A DNA stretch of 64,000 nucleotides from Lutimaribacter_A marinistellae (GCF_042648365.1 NZ_JBHRXI010000012.1:1-64000), one strand, 5' to 3'; shown: positions 24,839 through 34,072, numbered from the stretch's first letter. The notes: generated by a model from the sequence alone, not told the origin. A program made the numbers and translations.

Positions 24839-25878
24839 GTGGCGTTCAGACCATTACCGTGGCCGAGGGCGACGGGGACCAGCGTCTCGACCGGTGGCTG
24901 CGCCGCCTCTATCCGCATGTCAGTCAGGGCCGCATCGAAAAGATGTGTCGCAAGGGCGAACTTCGTGTCGATGGCGGGCGGGTCAAGGCCTCCACGCGGC
25001 TCGAACCCGGCCAGCAGGTACGTGTTCCCCCCTTGCCCGATGCCGATCACAAGCCCGCCGAAGCGCGGCCGCGCGTGACGGACGCGGACGCGAAGATGAT
25101 CCGCGATTGCGTGATCTGGCGCGATGATCATGTCATCGCCCTGAACAAGCCGCATGGCCTGCCCGTACAGGGCGGCAGTGGCCTGACACGCCATGTCGAC
25201 GGTCTGGGCGAGGCGCTGCGCTTCGGCCTCGACGAGAATCCGCGTCTTGTGCACCGGCTCGACAAGGATACGTCGGGCGTCCTGCTGCTGGCCCGCACGC
25301 GCGAGGCGGCCAAGGGGTTGACGGCGGCTTTCCGTCACCGCAACACCAAGAAGATCTACTGGGCGCTCGTTGCAGGCGTGCCGACCCCTTACCTGGGAGA
25401 GATCAAGACCGGCCTCGTCAAGGCACCGGGACACGGGTCGAAAGGTGAGGGCGAGAAGATGATCGCCGTGCATCCCTCCGAAATCGAGGATACGCCCGGC
25501 GCGAAGCGCGCGCATACGCTCTATGCAACGCTCTACCGGGTTGCTGGCCGCGCCTCGTGGGTGGCTATGGAGCCCGTCACCGGGCGCACCCATCAGCTTC
25601 GTGCGCATATGGCGGCGATCGGGCATCCGATCATCGGAGACGGCAAGTATGGTGGCTCGGGGCAGGAGAACCTTGGCGATGGCTGGGGGGCGCAGCTGGG
25701 TGGTATCATTTCCAAGAAACTTCATCTGCACGCCCGCAGCCTTAGTTTCGAACATCCCATAACGCGCAGACCGGTGACGGTGACGGCGCCCTTGCCTGCG
25801 CATATGGCGGAAAGCTGGGAAACCCTTGGCTGGACCGAGGATCTGGCCGCTGATGACCCGTTCGAGGAATTGCGATGA
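24835..25878 (+). CDS. rluC: 23S rRNA pseudouridine synthase, RluC/RluD family
   Basis: A 347-residue pseudouridine synthase of the RluA superfamily. An S4-like RNA-binding domain occupies residues about 12-75 (DQRLDRWLRRLYPHVSQGRIEKMCRKGELRV split). The catalytic domain contains PVQGGSG and VHRLDKDTSGVLLLAR with catalytic Asp143, then TGRTHQLRAHMAAIGHPIIGDGKYGG. RluC-type (positions 955/2504/2580 in E. coli) is the best guess; RluD cannot be ruled out by eye. The start overlaps the crcB stop and the end overlaps the HAD gene. Confidence 0.9.
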   Translation: MSGVQTITVAEGDGDQRLDRWLRRLYPHVSQGRIEKMCRKGELRVDGGRVKASTRLEPGQQVRVPPLPDADHKPAEARPRVTDADAKMIRDCVIWRDDHVIALNKPHGLPVQGGSGLTRHVDGLGEALRFGLDENPRLVHRLDKDTSGVLLLARTREAAKGLTAAFRHRNTKKIYWALVAGVPTPYLGEIKTGLVKAPGHGSKGEGEKMIAVHPSEIEDTPGAKRAHTLYATLYRVAGRASWVAMEPVTGRTHQLRAHMAAIGHPIIGDGKYGGSGQENLGDGWGAQLGGIISKKLHLHARSLSFEHPITRRPVTVTAPLPAHMAESWETLGWTEDLAADDPFEELR

Positions 25879-26558
25879 ACGGTCCGCTGCGGCTGGTCCT
25901 GTTCGACGTGGACGGCACGCTGGTCGACAGCCAGGCGGGTATTCTTGGCGCGATGGAAGCTGCGTTCGAGGCTGTGGACATGGCACCGCCCGATCGCGAA
26001 ACCGTTCTCGGGATCGTGGGATTGTCCCTGCCGCTGGCAATACAGCGGCTTGGTCCCGACCTTTCCGCTGTGATGCATCAACGGATGGAAGCGGCCTATC
26101 GCGAGGCTTATTTCACCCAGCGCGCTGAGCTGGGGGCGGGGCATTCGCCGCTGTATCCCGGTGCATTGGAAATCCTTGATCGCTTACACGGCACGCCTGA
26201 GATTCTGATGGGCGTGGCGACCGGCAAGTCGCAGCGCGGCCTTGACGCGCTGATCGAGGCGCACGGGCTGGAACGCTATTTCGTGACCCGGCAATGCGCC
26301 GATCATCACCCGTCCAAGCCGCACCCTTCGATGATTGCAACCGCACTGTCCGAGACGGGGGTTGCGCCAGAAGGAGCCATCATGGTCGGGGATACGAGCT
26401 TTGACATGGACATGGCGGCGGCTGCGGGGATCGCGGGCATCGGGGTAAGCTGGGGCTATCACCGACCCGCCGCATTGAGCGGCGCCCGACGGGTGATCGA
26501 CGGGTTCGAGGCGCTGCCCGGCGCGTTGGACGAGATCTGGAAGGAAAGTCTGGCATGA
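25875..26558 (+). CDS. HAD-family hydrolase, phosphoglycolate-phosphatase-like
   Basis: A 227-residue HAD hydrolase with motif I DVDGTLVDS (nucleophile Asp11, Asp13), motif II in MGVATGKS, motif III lysine in SKPHPSM, and motif IV GDTSFDMDMA. The alpha-helical cap (about residues 18-85) makes it a subfamily IA enzyme similar to Gph. The substrate is uncertain. It is translationally coupled (ATGA) with rluC and with the ATP12 chaperone, an arrangement common in Rhodobacterales. Confidence 0.88.
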   Translation: MNGPLRLVLFDVDGTLVDSQAGILGAMEAAFEAVDMAPPDRETVLGIVGLSLPLAIQRLGPDLSAVMHQRMEAAYREAYFTQRAELGAGHSPLYPGALEILDRLHGTPEILMGVATGKSQRGLDALIEAHGLERYFVTRQCADHHPSKPHPSMIATALSETGVAPEGAIMVGDTSFDMDMAAAAGIAGIGVSWGYHRPAALSGARRVIDGFEALPGALDEIWKESLA

Positions 26559-27262
26559 GCGAGTGGAAACCAAAACGGTTCTGGAACGCTGCGACGGTCC
26601 AGGAGGGCGAAGAGGGCTTTTCGGTCACGCTTGACGGTCGGCCGGTACGCACTCCGGCCAAGGCCGAATTGCAGCTGCCGACCCGCGCCATGGCCGAGGC
26701 GATTGCGGCCGAGTGGGACGCGCAGGAAAATGTCGTCGATCCGCTGACCATGCCCTTTACCCGCTCTGCCAACGCCGCCATCGACAAGGTGCGTACGCAA
26801 CATGCCGAAGTGGCCGACATGCTGGCGGGCTACGGCGATTCCGATCTGCTTTGTTATCGCGCCACCTATCCCGATGCGCTTGTTGCCCGGCAGGCCGCCG
26901 AATGGGACCCGGCGCTGGATTGGGCAGAAGCGGCGCTTGGCGCGCGATTGGTTCCCGTCGCGGGCGTGGTTCACCAGCCACAGGATCCCGGCGCATTGGA
27001 ACGGCTGAAGACGCTGACGCATGAAATGGATGCGTTCCGCCTCGCGGCCTTTCACGATCTCGTGGGGTTGTCGGGCTCGCTGGTGCTGGGCTTTGCCGCA
27101 GCCCGCGACTGGCGCGACGCGCAGGAAATCTGGACGCTCTCGCGGCTGGACGAAACCTGGCAGGAAGAACAATGGGGCCGGGACGAGGACGCACACGCAC
27201 AAGCGGAGCGAAAGAAGGCCGAGTTCATGCACGCCAAACGGTTCTACGACGCTGCCCGCTGA
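26555..27262 (+). CDS. ATP12-family F1-ATPase assembly chaperone
   Basis: A 235-residue protein of the ATP12 family, which in mitochondria and alphaproteobacteria binds the F1 alpha subunit during ATP synthase assembly. Signatures: RFWNAATVQEGEEGFSVTLDGRPVRTPAK at the N-terminus, WDAQENVVDPLTMPFTRSANAAIDKV, and DLLCYRATYPDALVARQAAEWDPALDW. The family supports an alphaproteobacterial origin for the window. Last gene of the overlapping rluC-HAD-ATP12 set. Confidence 0.92.
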   Translation: MSEWKPKRFWNAATVQEGEEGFSVTLDGRPVRTPAKAELQLPTRAMAEAIAAEWDAQENVVDPLTMPFTRSANAAIDKVRTQHAEVADMLAGYGDSDLLCYRATYPDALVARQAAEWDPALDWAEAALGARLVPVAGVVHQPQDPGALERLKTLTHEMDAFRLAAFHDLVGLSGSLVLGFAAARDWRDAQEIWTLSRLDETWQEEQWGRDEDAHAQAERKKAEFMHAKRFYDAAR

Positions 27263-27467
27263 CCGATGCGCCTTATCCATAGGCTTTACCCTTGGTTATG
27301 GGGGCGCGGCAGGGTGCATTGGTTCCATCCCACACTTGACCTTTCCGAATGATTGCGACCAAACTCGGGGCACGCCGAGGGGGGAAACCTAAATCGGTAT
27401 CTTGTCGGCATGTAACCATGCCGTGCGAACCGCAACAAAATGTGCGGAAAATCAGGAAGAGGTAAAA

Positions 27468-28484
27468 ATGAAGAAATCCGTATTTTTGGGCGCCGTCACC
27501 GTCGCCGGTCTGGCAGCAGGTGCTGCAGCGGCCGCAACGATCGACGACGTCAAGGCACGCGGCAAGCTGAACTGCGGTGTGACCACCGGTCTGGTCGGCT
27601 TTGCGGCGCCGGATTCGAATGGGGAATGGAAGGGTTTCGACGTCGCCGTATGCCGCGCTGTCGCAGCGGCAGTACTGGGTGATCCGACGGCTGTGGAATT
27701 CGTTCCCACCACCGGCAAAACCCGCTTTACCGCGCTTGCCTCGGGCGAGATCGACATGCTCGCGCGGAACACCACCTGGACCTTCAGCCGTGACGTCGAC
27801 CTGAAGTTCGAATTCACCGGCATCAACTATTATGACGGTCAGGGCTTCATGATCCCGAAGTCGCTGGGCGTTTCTTCGGCCAAGGAGCTGGACGGTGCGA
27901 CTGTCTGCATCCAGACCGGCACCACCACCGAGCTGAACCTCGCGGATTTCTTCCGCGCGAACAACATCAGCTATGAGCCGGTGCCGATCGAGACCAACGC
28001 CGAAGCGCAGCAGCAGTACCTTGCGGGGGCCTGCGACGTCTACACGACCGACGCGTCCGGCCTGGCCGCGACCCGTGCCACCTTCGAGAACCCGGGCGAC
28101 CACGTGCTGCTGCCTGAAATCATCTCGAAAGAGCCGCTCGGCCCGCTGGTGCGCCATGGCGACCACGAGTGGGGCGATGTCGTGCGCTGGACCCTCAACG
28201 CGCTGATCGCAGCCGAAGAGCTGGGCGTGACCTCGGCCAATATCGACGAGATGGCAGCGGGGACGAACAACCCCGAAGTCAACCGTCTGCTTGGCACCGA
28301 AGGAACCCTCGGTGAGATGCTCGGCCTCGACAAGGATTGGGCCATGCGCGCGATCAAGGTCGGCGGCAACTACGGTGAAGTCTTTGCCCGCAACATCGGC
28401 GAAGAAACCCCGATCGGTCTGGCCCGTGGCCTGAACGCCCAGTGGACCGATGGCGGCCTGCTCTACGCGCCGCCGTTCCGCTAA
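27468..28484 (+). CDS. aapJ: General L-amino-acid ABC transporter, periplasmic binding protein
   Basis: AapJ binds a broad range of L-amino acids in the periplasm. The 338-residue protein has a signal peptide (MKKSVFLGAVTVAGLAAGAAA, cleaved near AAA-ATI). Its type II binding fold shows RGKLNCGVTTGLVGFAAPDSNGEWKGFDV, LARNTTWTFSRDVDL and VCIQTGTTTELNLADFF. The ATG at 27468 follows AGGAAGAGG; the frame extends upstream but a shorter start fits the signal peptide. A terminator after aapJ should give excess binding protein over AapQMP. Confidence 0.95.
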   Translation: MKKSVFLGAVTVAGLAAGAAAAATIDDVKARGKLNCGVTTGLVGFAAPDSNGEWKGFDVAVCRAVAAAVLGDPTAVEFVPTTGKTRFTALASGEIDMLARNTTWTFSRDVDLKFEFTGINYYDGQGFMIPKSLGVSSAKELDGATVCIQTGTTTELNLADFFRANNISYEPVPIETNAEAQQQYLAGACDVYTTDASGLAATRATFENPGDHVLLPEIISKEPLGPLVRHGDHEWGDVVRWTLNALIAAEELGVTSANIDEMAAGTNNPEVNRLLGTEGTLGEMLGLDKDWAMRAIKVGGNYGEVFARNIGEETPIGLARGLNAQWTDGGLLYAPPFR

Positions 28485-28496
28485 GACATCCGCGAA

Positions 28497-28526
28497 AAGG
28501 GCGCAGGGCATCCTGCGCCCTTTTTG
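28497..28526 (+). terminator. Intra-operon terminator after aapJ
   Basis: AAGGGCGCAGG (28497-28507) pairs perfectly with CCTGCGCCCTT (28512-28522), followed by TTTG. It lies between aapJ and aapQ, so read-through is needed for the permease genes. The arrangement fits high AapJ and lower AapQMP levels. Confidence 0.88.
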
Positions 28527-28616
28527 CATCCTGAAAAACAACGAACCCGGCTGCGGGAGAGTGGGGAAAACCTCACCGTGCATCGCTCCGGGATGTTCCG
28601 GGGAAATCATTAGGTC

Positions 28617-29831
28617 ATGACGACTCTCACCGACCCGCCGAAGGAGCAGTTCCGTCTGTCCATGCTCCTGAACGATACGCGATATCGTTCCTACACATTC
28701 CAATTCATCGCCCTGATCCTTGTCGTTGCGCTGATCGCCTATCTTGGATCGAACCTCGTGCAGAACCTGCGCGCGGCAGGGCTGAACATCTCCTACGAAT
28801 TCCTGGGCGAGCCGGCCGGTTACGACATCAACCAGCGCCCGATCCCCTATGACAGCCAGAGCACGCATTTGCGCGCTTCCTTTGTGGGTGTTCTGAACAC
28901 GTTGATCGTGGCCTTCCTGGCCTGCATTACCGCAACGGTCATCGGTGTTATCGCTGGGGTTCTGCGCCTGTCGAACAACTGGCTGGTCCGCAAGTTGATG
29001 GCGGTCTACGTCGAAGCGTTCCGCAACGTGCCGGTGCTGATCTGGATCCTCATCATCTTTACCATCATGACGGCAACGCTGCCGGCGCCGCGCGCGTTCC
29101 GGGGAGAAGACCCCGAGGCAACGATGCTGTTCGGTGCCTTCGCGTTCACCAACCGCGGCGTCTACCTGCCGAAGCCGCTTTTCGAGCCGATGGGATGGGT
29201 CGTTCTTGGCGTGTTCATCGCCTCGATTTTCGGTGCGATAGCCTATCGCCGGCACGCGACAAAGCTGCTTTATGACACTGGCAGACTGCTGCCGATGGGG
29301 TGGCCCACAGTGGCGATCATCATCCTTCCCGCGGTGCTTGCCTTCTTCGTTCTGGGTCGGCCCATCTCGTTGGAATACCCGGAACTGGGCGGTTTCAACT
29401 TCCGCGGCGGTGTTCAGGTTCTGGGATCGCTCATTGCCCTTTGGCTGGCGCTCGCCATCTATACGGGCGCATTCATCGCCGAGAACGTGCGCGCGGGTAT
29501 TCAGGCCGTGTCGAGGGGGCAGACCGAGGCTGCGGCCTCTCTTGGGTTGCGTCCGCGCCGGATCATGAACCTTGTCGTTCTTCCCCAGGCGCTGCGGATC
29601 ATCATTCCGCCGCTGATCTCGCAATATCTCAACATCACCAAAAACTCGTCTCTCGCCATCGCGGTTGGGTACATGGACATCACCGGCACGCTGGGTGGCA
29701 TCACGCTCAACCAGACCGGTCGCGCGATCGAGGCGGTTCTGCTGCTGATGCTGTTCTACCTCACCATCTCGCTGATCATTTCGGCGGTGATGAACATCTA
29801 CAACAACGCCGTGAAGCTGAAGGAGCGCTGA
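28617..29831 (+). CDS. aapQ: General L-amino-acid ABC transporter permease
   Basis: A 404-residue inner-membrane permease with about eight hydrophobic segments. The N-terminus shows YRSYTFQFIALILVVALIAYLGSNLVQNL. The EAA loop region reads AVSRGQTEAAASLGLRPRRIMNLVVLPQALRIIIPPL, which contacts the ATPase AapP. Length and insertions fit AapQ rather than the shorter HisM type. It ends 1 nt before aapM. Confidence 0.94.
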   Translation: MTTLTDPPKEQFRLSMLLNDTRYRSYTFQFIALILVVALIAYLGSNLVQNLRAAGLNISYEFLGEPAGYDINQRPIPYDSQSTHLRASFVGVLNTLIVAFLACITATVIGVIAGVLRLSNNWLVRKLMAVYVEAFRNVPVLIWILIIFTIMTATLPAPRAFRGEDPEATMLFGAFAFTNRGVYLPKPLFEPMGWVVLGVFIASIFGAIAYRRHATKLLYDTGRLLPMGWPTVAIIILPAVLAFFVLGRPISLEYPELGGFNFRGGVQVLGSLIALWLALAIYTGAFIAENVRAGIQAVSRGQTEAAASLGLRPRRIMNLVVLPQALRIIIPPLISQYLNITKNSSLAIAVGYMDITGTLGGITLNQTGRAIEAVLLLMLFYLTISLIISAVMNIYNNAVKLKER

Positions 29832-29832
29832 C

Positions 29833-31134
29833 ATGAGCGATACTCACCAGCACTCGATCCGTTTCGTGCGCGAGACCATGCTGCCACAGGCCGAACCGCC
29901 CGTGGCAGAGCGGGGCATCGTGAAATGGATGCGTCAAAACCTGTTCTCGAACATCACCAATACCGTCCTGACGCTGTTGGCGATCCTGGCGATCTATAAC
30001 CTCGCCGTCGGCACGTTGCCCTGGCTACTGAATGGCATCTGGGATGCTCCGTCGATCAGGGTTTGCCGTGAAATCCTTGACGGCAAGACAGGGGGGTGTT
30101 TCGCGGTTCTCACCGATCGCTGGAACCAGCTTCTGTTCGGATTCAAATACCCGGCCGGTGAATATTGGCGGCCCTCCGTTGCCTTTGTCCTGCTCTTTGT
30201 CGCAGCGGCACCGGTGATGTTCTTCAAGTATCTGCCACGGCAGCTGCTGATCTTTACCGCGATCTACCCGTTCGTGGCCTACTGGCTGATCTGGGGCGGT
30301 CCCATCCTGTCGCCCATCGTGGCGCTTTTGGGTTTTGGCGCAGGCTACCTTGTCTGGAACCGGCTGGTTGCGTCGTCCTTTGCTGCCGGTTTCTTTGGCG
30401 CCATCGTCGCGGCGGCGGTGACCTGGTTCGTCGGCGGCATGATCGTCGACGCGATTGCACCGGAAAACCCGATGCTGTCGGCGGTGCCCTCGCGGGACAT
30501 GGGGGGCTTTATGCTCAACATGATCCTCGGCGTGGTCTGTGTCTCGCTGTCGATCCCGTTCGGCATCGCGCTGGCGTTGGGGCGGCAATCGTCGATGCCG
30601 ATCATCAAGTGGATCTGTGTGATCTTCATCGAGTTCGTGCGGGGTGTGCCGCTCATCACCCTGCTCTTCGTGGCGAACGTGGTTCTGGCGTATTTCCTGC
30701 CGCCGGGCGCGACATTCGACCTTATCATCCGCGTCATCATCATGATCACGGCCTTTGCCTCGGCCTATATCGCCGAGGTGATCCGGGGTGGTCTGGCGGC
30801 CTTGCCGCGAGGCCAGTACGAGGCGGCTGACAGCCTCGGCCTCGACTATCCGCAGGCGATGCGACTGATCATCCTGCCGCAGGCGCTCAAGATCTCGATC
30901 CCGGGCATCGTGAATGTCGCGGTGGGCCTGTTCAAGGACACCACGCTGGTTTCGGTCATCTCGATGTTCGACCTTGTCGGCATGATCCGCGGGCCGATCC
31001 TGGCCTCGACCGACTGGAACGGGGTCTACTGGGAGCTGTTCGGTTTCGCCGCACTGCTGTTTTTCGTCGTGTGCTACGGCATTTCACAATATTCGCAATG
31101 GCTCGAACGCGAGCTGGCGACAGATCACAGATAG
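29833..31134 (+). CDS. aapM: General L-amino-acid ABC transporter permease
   Basis: The second permease of the Aap system, 433 residues with about eight hydrophobic segments. The EAA loop is LPRGQYEAADSLGLDYPQAMRLIILPQALKISIPGIV. Upstream, IALALGRQSSMPIIKWICVIFIEFVRGVPLITLLF is the conserved HisM/GlnP-type block. It follows aapQ directly and precedes aapP by 12 nt. It forms a heterodimer with AapQ. Confidence 0.94.
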   Translation: MSDTHQHSIRFVRETMLPQAEPPVAERGIVKWMRQNLFSNITNTVLTLLAILAIYNLAVGTLPWLLNGIWDAPSIRVCREILDGKTGGCFAVLTDRWNQLLFGFKYPAGEYWRPSVAFVLLFVAAAPVMFFKYLPRQLLIFTAIYPFVAYWLIWGGPILSPIVALLGFGAGYLVWNRLVASSFAAGFFGAIVAAAVTWFVGGMIVDAIAPENPMLSAVPSRDMGGFMLNMILGVVCVSLSIPFGIALALGRQSSMPIIKWICVIFIEFVRGVPLITLLFVANVVLAYFLPPGATFDLIIRVIIMITAFASAYIAEVIRGGLAALPRGQYEAADSLGLDYPQAMRLIILPQALKISIPGIVNVAVGLFKDTTLVSVISMFDLVGMIRGPILASTDWNGVYWELFGFAALLFFVVCYGISQYSQWLERELATDHR

Positions 31135-31146
31135 GAGGGGCGGGCC

Positions 31147-31914
31147 ATGGCGGAAACCGCACAAATGCAAGTCTCGGACGAAATCGCGATCCAGATCGAG
31201 AACATGAACAAATGGTACGGATCGTTCCACGTGCTGCGGGATATCGATCTGACCGTCTACAAGGGCGAACGGATCGTCATCTGCGGACCTTCCGGGTCGG
31301 GTAAGTCGACCTTGATCCGCTGCATTAATGCGCTGGAAGAGCATCAGCAGGGCAAGATCGTGGTCGACGGCACCCTGTTGAGTTCCGACATCAAGAACAT
31401 CGACACGATCCGGTCCGAGGTCGGGATGGTGTTCCAGCACTTCAACCTGTTCCCGCATCTGACGATCTTGGAGAACTGCACGCTCGCACCGATCTGGGTT
31501 CGCAAGATCCCGAAGCGTGAGGCCGAGGAAACGGCGATGCACTTCCTCGAAAAGGTCAAGATCCCCGAACAGGCCGACAAGTATCCCGGCCAGCTTTCGG
31601 GCGGTCAGCAGCAGCGTGTGGCTATCGCGCGCTCTCTGTGCATGCGTCCGCGCATCATGTTGTTTGACGAACCGACCTCGGCGCTCGACCCCGAGATGAT
31701 CAAGGAAGTGCTCGACACCATGATCGAACTGGCCGAAGAGGGCATGACCATGCTCTGCGTGACCCACGAGATGGGTTTTGCGCAGGCTGTGGCGAACCGG
31801 GTGATCTTCATGGACCAGGGACAGATCGTTGAGCAGAACGAGCCCAAGGAGTTCTTCAACAATCCGCGGAGCGACCGGACCAAGCTGTTCCTGAGTCAGA
31901 TTCTCGGCCACTGA
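31147..31914 (+). CDS. aapP: General L-amino-acid ABC transporter ATPase
   Basis: A 255-residue ABC ATPase with Walker A GPSGSGKST (residues 47-55), Q-loop GMVFQHFNLFPHLT, signature LSGGQQQRVAIARSL, Walker B IMLFDEPTSALDPE and switch VTHEMGFA. It powers AapQM amino-acid uptake. GGAGGGG precedes the start. It is the last gene of aapJQMP; a bidirectional hairpin follows. Confidence 0.96.
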   Translation: MAETAQMQVSDEIAIQIENMNKWYGSFHVLRDIDLTVYKGERIVICGPSGSGKSTLIRCINALEEHQQGKIVVDGTLLSSDIKNIDTIRSEVGMVFQHFNLFPHLTILENCTLAPIWVRKIPKREAEETAMHFLEKVKIPEQADKYPGQLSGGQQQRVAIARSLCMRPRIMLFDEPTSALDPEMIKEVLDTMIELAEEGMTMLCVTHEMGFAQAVANRVIFMDQGQIVEQNEPKEFFNNPRSDRTKLFLSQILGH

Positions 31915-31926
31915 GGCCGGAGTGGG

Positions 31927-31952
31927 AAAGGCGAGCGGTCAGCTCGCCTTTT
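31927..31952. terminator. Bidirectional terminator between aapP and sixA
   Basis: AAAGGCGAGC (31927-31936) pairs perfectly with GCTCGCCTTT (31942-31951), with T runs on both strands. It serves aapP (+) and the convergent sixA (-). The hairpin covers the last codons and the stop of sixA (31939). Confidence 0.85.
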
Positions 31953-32454
31953 CGTCCATTTCGGGCAGCTCGCGCGGCACGACGAAGCCGAGCACCTCGC
32001 CGCTTTCCCAACGCAGATCGCGCCACGTGTCGACTTCGAAACGAATTACGGTCGTCGCACAGGTAGGATAATCGTAGAATCGCGGGTGGTCGGGCGCTTC
32101 ATCTACAATCCGCCCTGCAAACTCGGCCATGCCCGGGTTGTGCCCCAATAGCAATACGGTCTCGCCCCGCGACTCGCGGAGGACCTGCATCATCCTGTCA
32201 GGGCCCGCGTGGTAAAGCGCGTCCCTGAAATCGGTGTTGTAGGCCTCCAGGCCCATAAGCGACCAGGTTTCTCGGGTGCGTTCGGATGTCGAGCACAGCA
32301 ATGTGTCCGGCGTCCATCCGTGCTCGGTCAGCCAAGCCCCGACAAGTGGGGCAGACTTGCGTCCGCGTTTGTTCAGGGGGCGGTCGAAATCGGCAAGATC
32401 CGGGTTATCCCAGCTGGACTTCGCGTGACGTGTCAGGATCAGGGTTCGGGTCAT
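31939..32454 (-). CDS. sixA: SixA-like histidine phosphatase
   Basis: A 171-residue histidine phosphatase superfamily protein. The catalytic motif RHAKSSWDNP with phospho-accepting His and Arg is at residues 8-17. DRPLNKRGRKSAPLVGAWL and LLCSTSERTRETW follow, and LLLGHNPGMAEFA carries the second histidine. E. coli SixA removes phosphate from the histidine of NPr/ArcB-type proteins; the substrate here is unknown. The ATG at 32454 overlaps the stop of the upstream 4Fe-4S gene (ATGA). Confidence 0.88.
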   Translation of the reverse strand: MTRTLILTRHAKSSWDNPDLADFDRPLNKRGRKSAPLVGAWLTEHGWTPDTLLCSTSERTRETWSLMGLEAYNTDFRDALYHAGPDRMMQVLRESRGETVLLLGHNPGMAEFAGRIVDEAPDHPRFYDYPTCATTVIRFEVDTWRDLRWESGEVLGFVVPRELPEMDEKAS

Positions 32455-33137
32455 GGTGTTCCTCGATGAAAAGCGGCCATGTGCAAGGCCGATTGCGCAT
32501 CGTAGCGCCCCGCGCCCTGGCTTACTGGGCAGGCACGCCGGACAAAGCACCCCCTGGTCATGCAGTCTTGACCTGCCGGCGTATCGAGATAGCCGTGACA
32601 CGCGTCCAGATCATAGGGTGCCGATCCGGTCAGCGCCGAGACCGGGCAGGCCGTTGTACAGGGGGCGTCGCATGTTGTGCATGGCGACATGCCTGCAACC
32701 GGCTCCAGCGGGACTTCTTCGCTCAGATGCAAAGCACCCCGATAGGAAATCATCATTCCGACGGTGTCATGGACGAGCATGCCCGTGGGGCTTGAAAAGG
32801 CCCGTCCCGACGCAACCGCCCAGTCTATGAAAGGTGCGTATGGCGGGCCACCGAACGGGAACCAAGCCGTTCCACCAAAAGTATCGGCAAGACCGGTCAC
32901 CACCCGCTCCGACCAGCGGTCGATCGGGTCGGGGGCGCCATCCGATGCCTCGGGCGAGTTTTGGAAGACCGGCCAGAAATCGGCACCGGCACCGAGCAGG
33001 ATCAACGTGCCACTGTCGAGCTGGCGAACGGTGTTGCGCGCAGGGTGGAAGGCTCCCATGACCAACAGCCCTTCGGCCGCGCAAGCTGCCTCGATGCTGG
33101 CGAACTCTGTCCTTGACGTCGACTGACCATCCGGCAC
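32451..33137 (-). CDS. 4Fe-4S ferredoxin-like protein, QueG-related C-terminus
   Basis: A 228-residue protein with two C-terminal cysteine clusters, CTTCDAPCTTACP and CHGYLDTPAGQDCMTRGCFVRRACP (about residues 160-215). They are arranged like the ferredoxin segment of epoxyqueuosine reductase-type proteins. The N-terminal half (LLVMGAFHP, LILLGAGADFWPVF) lacks the cobalamin-binding fold I would expect of a full QueG. The GTG at 33137 follows GAGGGAGAG; a longer frame reaches 33179. It is translationally coupled to sixA. The function is unknown. Confidence 0.72.
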   Translation of the reverse strand: MPDGQSTSRTEFASIEAACAAEGLLVMGAFHPARNTVRQLDSGTLILLGAGADFWPVFQNSPEASDGAPDPIDRWSERVVTGLADTFGGTAWFPFGGPPYAPFIDWAVASGRAFSSPTGMLVHDTVGMMISYRGALHLSEEVPLEPVAGMSPCTTCDAPCTTACPVSALTGSAPYDLDACHGYLDTPAGQDCMTRGCFVRRACPVSQGAGRYDAQSALHMAAFHRGTP

Positions 33138-33208
33138 GACACTCTCTCCCTCAACTTGCAGGCACAGTCGCGCGATCATGCGCGCAAAGCAAGATCGGGA
33201 GAGACCGC

Positions 33209-34072
33209 TCAGTCAGGCCGGATGATCGAGCCTGCGCCATGCTCGGTAAAGAGTTCCAGCAGCACCGCGTTTGGCGCACGACCGTCGAGAATGACGGCTG
33301 CCCGAACACCGTCCGACAAGGCCGCCAGCGCGGTTTCTGTCTTGGGAATCATGCCGCCTGCGATCGTGCCGTCCCGCGTCATTTCGCGGATTTGACCCGC
33401 CTTGAGGTCGGTCACAACCTCGCCCGCGGCATTCTTGACGCCCGATACGTCCGTCAGCAACAGCAGGCGGTCGGCCTTGAGCGCGCCGGCTATCGCACCG
33501 GCTGCGGTATCGCCATTCACGTTCAGCGTCTGCCCGTCGCGACCTGCCCCCAGCGGGGCGATCACGGGGATCATCTCCTTTTCAAAGAGATGGCGCAGGA
33601 TGGTTGGGTCCATCTCGGCGGGCGATCCGACAAAGCCGAGCGACTCGTCCGCGCGGTCGCAAGTCATCAGGTTCGCATCCTTGCCGGACAGGCCCACGGC
33701 CATGCCGCCCTGGCGGTTGATTGCCTGGACAATCCGTTTGTTGACCACGCCCGACAGGACCATTTCTACCACCTCGACCGTGGCAGCATCCGTGACGCGT
33801 TTGCCGCCAACGAACTCTGACTGGATGTCGAGTTTGTCGAGCATGGCGTTGATCATCGGGCCGCCGCCGTGAACGATGACCGGGTTCACCCCGACTTGCC
33901 GCAACAAGACAACGTCGCGGGCGAAGCTTTCCATCGCCTCGTCCGAACCCATGGCGTGGCCACCCAACTTGATCACCACGATCGCGTCGTCATAGCGTTG
34001 CAGGTAGGGCAGCGCGCTGCTGAGCGTAGCTGCGGTGGCAATCCAGTCGCGGTTCATGTCCTGAGTCTTCAT
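33209..34072 (-). CDS. argB: Acetylglutamate kinase
   Basis: ArgB phosphorylates N-acetyl-L-glutamate in arginine synthesis. The 287-residue amino-acid-kinase fold shows VVIKLGGHAMG (ATP site), VIVHGGGPMINAMLD (acetylglutamate loop), VVNKRIVQAINRQGGMAVGLSGKDANLM, DGQTLNVNGDTAAGAIA and GMIPKTETALAAL. The allosteric N-terminal helix suggests an arginine-inhibited type, but this is inference. The start at 34072 follows GAAAGGG. It is the last gene of the rpmH-yidC-engB-argB block. Confidence 0.96.
   Translation of the reverse strand: MKTQDMNRDWIATAATLSSALPYLQRYDDAIVVIKLGGHAMGSDEAMESFARDVVLLRQVGVNPVIVHGGGPMINAMLDKLDIQSEFVGGKRVTDAATVEVVEMVLSGVVNKRIVQAINRQGGMAVGLSGKDANLMTCDRADESLGFVGSPAEMDPTILRHLFEKEMIPVIAPLGAGRDGQTLNVNGDTAAGAIAGALKADRLLLLTDVSGVKNAAGEVVTDLKAGQIREMTRDGTIAGGMIPKTETALAALSDGVRAAVILDGRAPNAVLLELFTEHGAGSIIRPD

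Noticed and set aside
27273..29834. 853-residue minus-strand ORF across aapJ and aapQ
   Set aside because: Composition is typical of an antisense frame in GC-rich coding DNA, and it covers clear aapJ and aapQ genes on the plus strand.
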